From NCBI GenBank assembly GCA_003586005.1, contig NSKI01000023.1, positions 1-36,496 on the forward strand: DNA of 36,496 nt. Reading direction: 5' to 3'. The notes under the pieces are model-generated. The model did not search any database. It was not told where the DNA came from and saw nothing but the letters and a program-made list of their open reading frames with translations. Every line of letters begins with the position of its first letter. Within the stretch, counting starts at the first letter, position 1. The DNA is from Haloplasmatales bacterium 4B. Its GTDB lineage: Bacteria > Bacillota_I > Bacilli_A > Haloplasmatales > Haloplasmataceae. The translations under genes were made by a program, and so were the position numbers. Shown here piece by piece: positions 33,774 through 36,496 of the stretch.

Positions 33774-34138
33774 TATACATCCACCTTTCTGTATAACCGG
33801 CCCCATCGTAAATTCGACTTATTTAATTGTGTTCTTGTATATTCTTCATAACCAATGAATTCAAATATATATCTTATAAAGGCACCTAATAGGCTCTTTT
33901 GAAATTTATTTAATACCATATCATCATCAATAAACATTGCAGCAAAAGTATAGTTACCTGCAATGTTAAATTTATCATTATTGAAGATTAAGACCTTTAT
34001 AAAGAAATCATTATCTAATGCTACATCTATTGCATCCTTCATATATACATTTTTATAAAATGATCTTAATGGTAATGACTCACTATTTCTGAATCTATTA
34101 AATACATAAGACTTTAATTCCTGTTTATCAATATCCAT
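33773..34138 (-). CDS. 121-aa hypothetical protein, first of a tandem paralogous pair
   Basis: This protein reads MDIDKQELKSYVFNRFRNSE at its start and contains FFIKVLIFNNDKFNIAGNYT, the core it shares with the 129-aa protein downstream, and a C-terminal AFIRYIFEFIGYEEYTRTQL. It has no membrane segment or known motif; it is soluble and rich in aromatic residues. Tandem duplication and divergence beside serine recombinases is the only clue to its role. The ribosome binding site is weak (GATGAGATG). It lies just after a terminator, so it has its own promoter somewhere in the 34139-34185 gap. Confidence 0.55.
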   Translation of the reverse strand: MDIDKQELKSYVFNRFRNSESLPLRSFYKNVYMKDAIDVALDNDFFIKVLIFNNDKFNIAGNYTFAAMFIDDDMVLNKFQKSLLGAFIRYIFEFIGYEEYTRTQLNKSNLRWGRLYRKVDV

Positions 34139-34185
34139 ATTAACATCTCATCTCTATTAAAAATATTTAAATTAAAAACAAAAAC

Positions 34186-34209
34186 AACACAACGAATTAA
34201 CGTTGTGTT
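34186..34209 (-). terminator. Rho-independent terminator
   Basis: AACACAACG pairs perfectly with CGTTGTGTT around six bases, followed on the minus strand by TTTTTGTTTTT. It ends the SSB/83-aa transcript and separates it from the paralogous pair and the recombinases. Confidence 0.8.
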
Positions 34210-34310
34210 ATTGATGTTTTCTCTATATAATCATCAAAGTAATTTACTTTGTTATTTTGAATACATTCTAATATTTATTTAGATATTTATCCTCATCATT
34301 CTAGATAATA

Positions 34311-34562
34311 TCAATGCCTTACCAAGTATTTACCATTCAGTAATCTTCTAACATTTATATCCTTTGAGTAATATTCTTTAAATTCCTCAGGTGTTATTTC
34401 AGAATATGTTGAACAAAATTTTATAACATCCACTACCTCTACCTTATCTTCATTTATTAATGCATATATCGCTTCAAGAGCATCTTCACTGAACTGTTCT
34501 TCTCTTGCATATCTTATAAACTCATTTTTTAAATCCTCATAGTTCAATCTTTTAACTAACAT
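34311..34562 (-). CDS. Small acidic protein, intact-module copy
   Basis: This 83-residue acidic protein starts MLVKRLNYEDLKNEFIRYAR and ends INVRRLLNGKYLVRH. It is homologous to the 85-residue protein at 12669-12926 over its whole length, with the central VEVVDVI..C..YSE most alike. No domain is recognised. The ATG follows AGAGGATGG. It is the last gene before the terminator. The same gene kept in both copies of the module suggests a useful element function such as replication, regulation or anti-restriction; the last is only a thought prompted by its charge and the nearby restriction genes. Confidence 0.6.
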   Translation of the reverse strand: MLVKRLNYEDLKNEFIRYAREEQFSEDALEAIYALINEDKVEVVDVIKFCSTYSEITPEEFKEYYSKDINVRRLLNGKYLVRH

Positions 34563-34611
34563 AATCCATCCTCTAATACCTTTCTTAAAAGTATTTTTAT
34601 TTACTCTTTAG

Positions 34612-34880
34612 TAAGTTTTAATGGCGGGGGAGTGAAACAACCAACGCCCCGCCTTCGTTGTTCGAGCATTTCTCAGCTCTATGTATTTATTTATTAGATT
34701 TGTTGTTTCTATGCAAATAGTGTTGGTATTTATTATCCTATTACCTATCAATAAATAACCTATAGAGGGTAAGTCACCTATCCCCGTATTATTTAATTGA
34801 CTCAACTTGAATTCGTTGACCACTATGTTACACCTGAACTGGAAGCAACTTCTCACACCAGAACATCTTTCTTTAATTAA
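34612..34880. ncRNA. GC-rich stem-loop region, candidate structured RNA or site
   Basis: The stretch between the SSB and 83-aa genes holds several pairings unusual for this AT-rich DNA. GGCGGGG (34624-34630) pairs with CCCCGCC, CAACG with CGTTG just after, and GAGC with GCTC at about 34664-34679. A longer stem joins GGTATTTATTA to TAATAAATAACC near 34722-34762, and GAAG with CTTC lies near 34840-34850. The first 60 bases are mostly G and C. A weak open frame exists on the minus strand (34608-34856), but it starts at GTG without a ribosome binding site and looks non-coding. A non-coding RNA, an origin or a protein-binding site are all possible, on either strand. Confidence 0.4.
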
Positions 34881-34916
34881 TTGTTAGTAGAATTTTATTT
34901 AATTAAAAATAATTAT

Positions 34917-35249
34917 TTATTCAACATTTTTATGAGAATTAATATAGGTTATCTTTTCTCCCATTATTTCTGGTATATGAATGATCCCATCTTTTGTTTC
35001 AATTGATGCTTGCTGTATTCTTGCTTTAATACCAACGACAGATCCTTCTTTTAGAAAATCTATCGTAGTACCTTCTATTCCATCCCATAAACTTACTGTG
35101 ACTATATCACTGTCATATTCTAATGTATTTGGATTTTTGTAACTTCTTTTAATATCCATCGTTATTTTGGTTTTATGAACACCAGATGCTATGGTTTCCC
35201 TAATAGGTTTTTCAATTAATCTTCCAACCAATATACATTGATTTAACAT
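34917..35249 (-). CDS. ssb: Single-stranded DNA-binding protein (OB-fold), element type
   Basis: This 110-residue protein begins MLNQCILVGRLIEKPIRETI, the SSB start (MLN.v.LVGRL..DP). IDFLKEGSVVGIKARIQ corresponds to the usual a.yl.KG..v.v.G.l strand, and IIHIPEIMGEKITYI to the last OB strand. It is shorter than chromosomal SSB and lacks the acidic glycine-rich tail that recruits repair proteins, as is common in mobile elements. AGGAGG precedes the ATG, which directly follows the stop of the basic protein gene, so both are co-translated. It should coat single strands made when the element replicates or moves. Confidence 0.8.
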   Translation of the reverse strand: MLNQCILVGRLIEKPIRETIASGVHKTKITMDIKRSYKNPNTLEYDSDIVTVSLWDGIEGTTIDFLKEGSVVGIKARIQQASIETKDGIIHIPEIMGEKITYINSHKNVE

Positions 35250-35534
35250 TTATTTTTTCCTCCTGTTCTTATAATTTCTATTTGTTCTTTGATTAGAATT
35301 ATCAAATCTATATTCAAAGTTATCGCTATTAAAATCCACAACATTGACACTTTCAGTAACAATGACTACTTTATCTTTACTATAGGTTTCAGTTCGTCTC
35401 ATCGCATTTGTTAGTGAATTTTGATAGCCTTTTTTATATCTTCCTCGATTCGTACCAGCAACTGTTTTTGCGATACTATAACCGTTATTGTTGTTATTTC
35501 CTCTTTTTGTAGGATAATATTTCTTATATGCCAA
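35250..35534 (-). CDS. Basic, asparagine-rich protein upstream of SSB
   Basis: This 94-residue, strongly basic and low-complexity protein starts AYKKYYPTKRGNNNNNGYS and includes TNRGRYKKGYQNSL, then VVIVTESVNVVDFNSDNFEY, and ends in an Arg/Lys-rich tail. The start is a TTG seven bases after GGAGG. Its relic at 13650-13785 keeps the same two blocks, so these are the conserved parts. The composition suggests nucleic-acid binding. It is always placed just before SSB in this window, so it is likely to work with it. No family is recognised. Confidence 0.6.
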   Translation of the reverse strand: MAYKKYYPTKRGNNNNNGYSIAKTVAGTNRGRYKKGYQNSLTNAMRRTETYSKDKVVIVTESVNVVDFNSDNFEYRFDNSNQRTNRNYKNRRKK

Positions 35535-35579
35535 GTCTTCACCTCCAATTTTTATAATCTAAACATGAATACCTTTATA

Positions 35580-36056
35580 TTAACTAATATATTTTTCTTC
35601 TCTCATGCTTAAGTAATTAACATTATTAGCATCATAACTGTTACCTATAATTAAATGATCAAGTAGTTCTATACCCAACAGTTCACCAGCATCTTTTAAT
35701 CTAGAAGTAACATCAATGTCACTTTGACTAGGTAAGACATTACCACTTGGATGATTGTGTGCAACAATTATGCTAGCTGATGATGATAATATCGCAAAAT
35801 TAAATACTTCTCTTGGATGTACAACTGAACGATTTAATGAACCAACAAACACTGTTTTTACAGCTATAATCTTATTTTTGACATCTAAACATAAGACAAT
35901 AAAATGCTCTTGCATTTCACCTTGAAGATCAAAAACATCATATATTAGTTTTGCGATATGTTCTGGAGCTGTCACTTGAAAATCATCATCTATTTTATAG
36001 TTCATGCCATTTTCTTTTACTAATACCATTTTTGTTTTATAGTAGTTGATTCTCAT
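35580..36056 (-). CDS. radC: RadC/JAB-domain protein
   Basis: This protein of 158 residues contains the RadC-type JAB/MPN domain. HFIVLCLDVKNKIIAV leads to VFVGSLNRSVVHPREVFNFA, then the metal site AHNHPSGNVLPSQSDIDVT (HxHP...SxxD) and LGIELLDHLIIG. All ligands are present. It lacks the N-terminal helix-hairpin-helix part of chromosomal RadC, as in many plasmid and island copies, whose job is unclear despite the historical name. The ATG at 36056 follows AAAGGTGG; a start ten codons earlier has no site. It lies 20 bases after the 95-aa gene and before the basic protein/SSB pair, and belongs to the mobile-element core. Confidence 0.88.
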   Translation of the reverse strand: MRINYYKTKMVLVKENGMNYKIDDDFQVTAPEHIAKLIYDVFDLQGEMQEHFIVLCLDVKNKIIAVKTVFVGSLNRSVVHPREVFNFAILSSSASIIVAHNHPSGNVLPSQSDIDVTSRLKDAGELLGIELLDHLIIGNSYDANNVNYLSMREEKYIS

Positions 36057-36076
36057 ATTAAAAACACACCACCTTT

Positions 36077-36364
36077 TTAATACCATTCTCCAACGCCATG
36101 ATACTCTGTAAATAAAGTATCAGAGTTAAATGACGCAATACTTGAATCTTGTTCTCGTAAATCCCTTAAATATTCCCTTGCACTTTGAGCAACACCGATT
36201 AATGTTGCATAATCTTTTTTCAGATAAACTGAAAAACTAATATCAATAATTTTTAAAATATCTGTTTCTAGATCTTCATTTGTAAATAAATCGTTTAATT
36301 CACGATAAATAACTGCTTTTGATAATAATTCATTCGTTGATAATTTTTTAATTTTATTTAACAT
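36077..36364 (-). CDS. 95-aa hypothetical protein upstream of radC
   Basis: This small, mostly helical acidic protein starts MLNKIKKLSTNELLSKAVIY and ends TEYHGVGEWY. The ATG at 36364 is six bases after AGGTG; an in-frame start three codons earlier is less well placed. The stretch ELLSKAVIYRELNDLFTNED and the coil LIGVAQSAREYLRDLREQDS show heptad-like spacing. I know no family for it. It is co-directional with radC, basic protein and SSB and most likely belongs to the same element operon, whose start is near 36380-36496 or beyond the window. Confidence 0.55.
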   Translation of the reverse strand: MLNKIKKLSTNELLSKAVIYRELNDLFTNEDLETDILKIIDISFSVYLKKDYATLIGVAQSAREYLRDLREQDSSIASFNSDTLFTEYHGVGEWY

Positions 36365-36496
36365 ATATTTCACCTACCACAAAATTAAATCTTGATTAGA
36401 TATTAAGTCTTTTACAATGTGTTAATGTCAATAGTAAATTTACCAATTTTGATTATGATAGATTAACCAATTATGGTAATTAACTCATAATCATTT
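36365..36496. other. AT-rich end of window
   Basis: There is no gene. It presumably contains the promoter of the radC operon, but I see no convincing -35/-10 pair. Confidence 0.3.

Noticed and set aside
34608-34856. Minus-strand 82-codon open frame in the stem-loop region
   Set aside because: It starts at GTG without a ribosome binding site, its composition is unlike the neighbouring proteins, and it runs through GC-rich inverted repeats. I treat it as non-coding.

Overview
The window is very AT-rich, roughly a quarter GC by eye. Genes use strong GGAGG-type ribosome binding sites, sometimes with TTG or GTG starts, and TGA works as a stop codon (for example in the tauC/tauA overlap). The solute-binding protein is a lipoprotein. 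Together these suggest a low-GC Bacillota or an Acholeplasma/Izemoplasma-like relative using the standard code; I cannot name a genus. From about 6 kb onward every recognisable gene lies on the minus strand.

1-5.3 kb is a graveyard. The C-terminus of an IS3-family transposase has cut off a cobalamin-type radical SAM gene. Upstream of that lie a methyltransferase, an acyl carrier protein and a small unknown ORF, which look like the remains of a small biosynthetic operon. Next come an IS3 orfA fossil, a small membrane protein, a possible arginine deiminase scrap, an IS21 istA pseudogene and, on the plus strand, an intact Trm11-like RNA methylase.

5.3-12.2 kb is a sulfur-acquisition block. A RelE/ParE toxin relic lies beside tauC-tauA-tauB (sulfonate/taurine ABC importer). 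Next are a YeeE/YedE sulfur-compound transporter and a CoA-disulfide reductase with a C-terminal rhodanese domain. Two near-perfect palindromes sit at the promoters of these two operons.

12.2-14.5 kb is a decayed copy of the module that is intact at 34.3-35.5 kb: a small acidic protein, an SSB and a basic protein, in the same order.

14.5-30 kb is a defence island. It holds a complete type I restriction-modification operon (hsdR-hsdM-hsdS) and an AAA ATPase of the DUF4143 type. It also holds a run of minus-strand genes: a HEPN protein, an 86-aa protein, a PHP-phosphoesterase/SMC-type ATPase fusion, a 124-aa protein, a 399-aa protein of no recognisable family, a previously unmarked 52-aa protein joined to it by an ATGA overlap, a HEPN/Toprim-type protein, a possible PD-(D/E)XK nuclease and an HNH-type nuclease. 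A fragment of the housekeeping gene dtd lies inside the island. The PHP-ATPase group is the best candidate for an undescribed system.

30-36.5 kb is the mobile-element core. Two tandem large serine recombinases share one in-frame TAA directly before the active-site serine motif. Beyond them are two tandem paralogues, a GC-rich region rich in stem-loops, an SSB, a basic protein, a RadC/JAB protein and an unknown protein. The reading I favour is a recombinase-borne cassette (comparable in layout to SCC elements) that carries defence cargo and sits beside the remains of an older related element.
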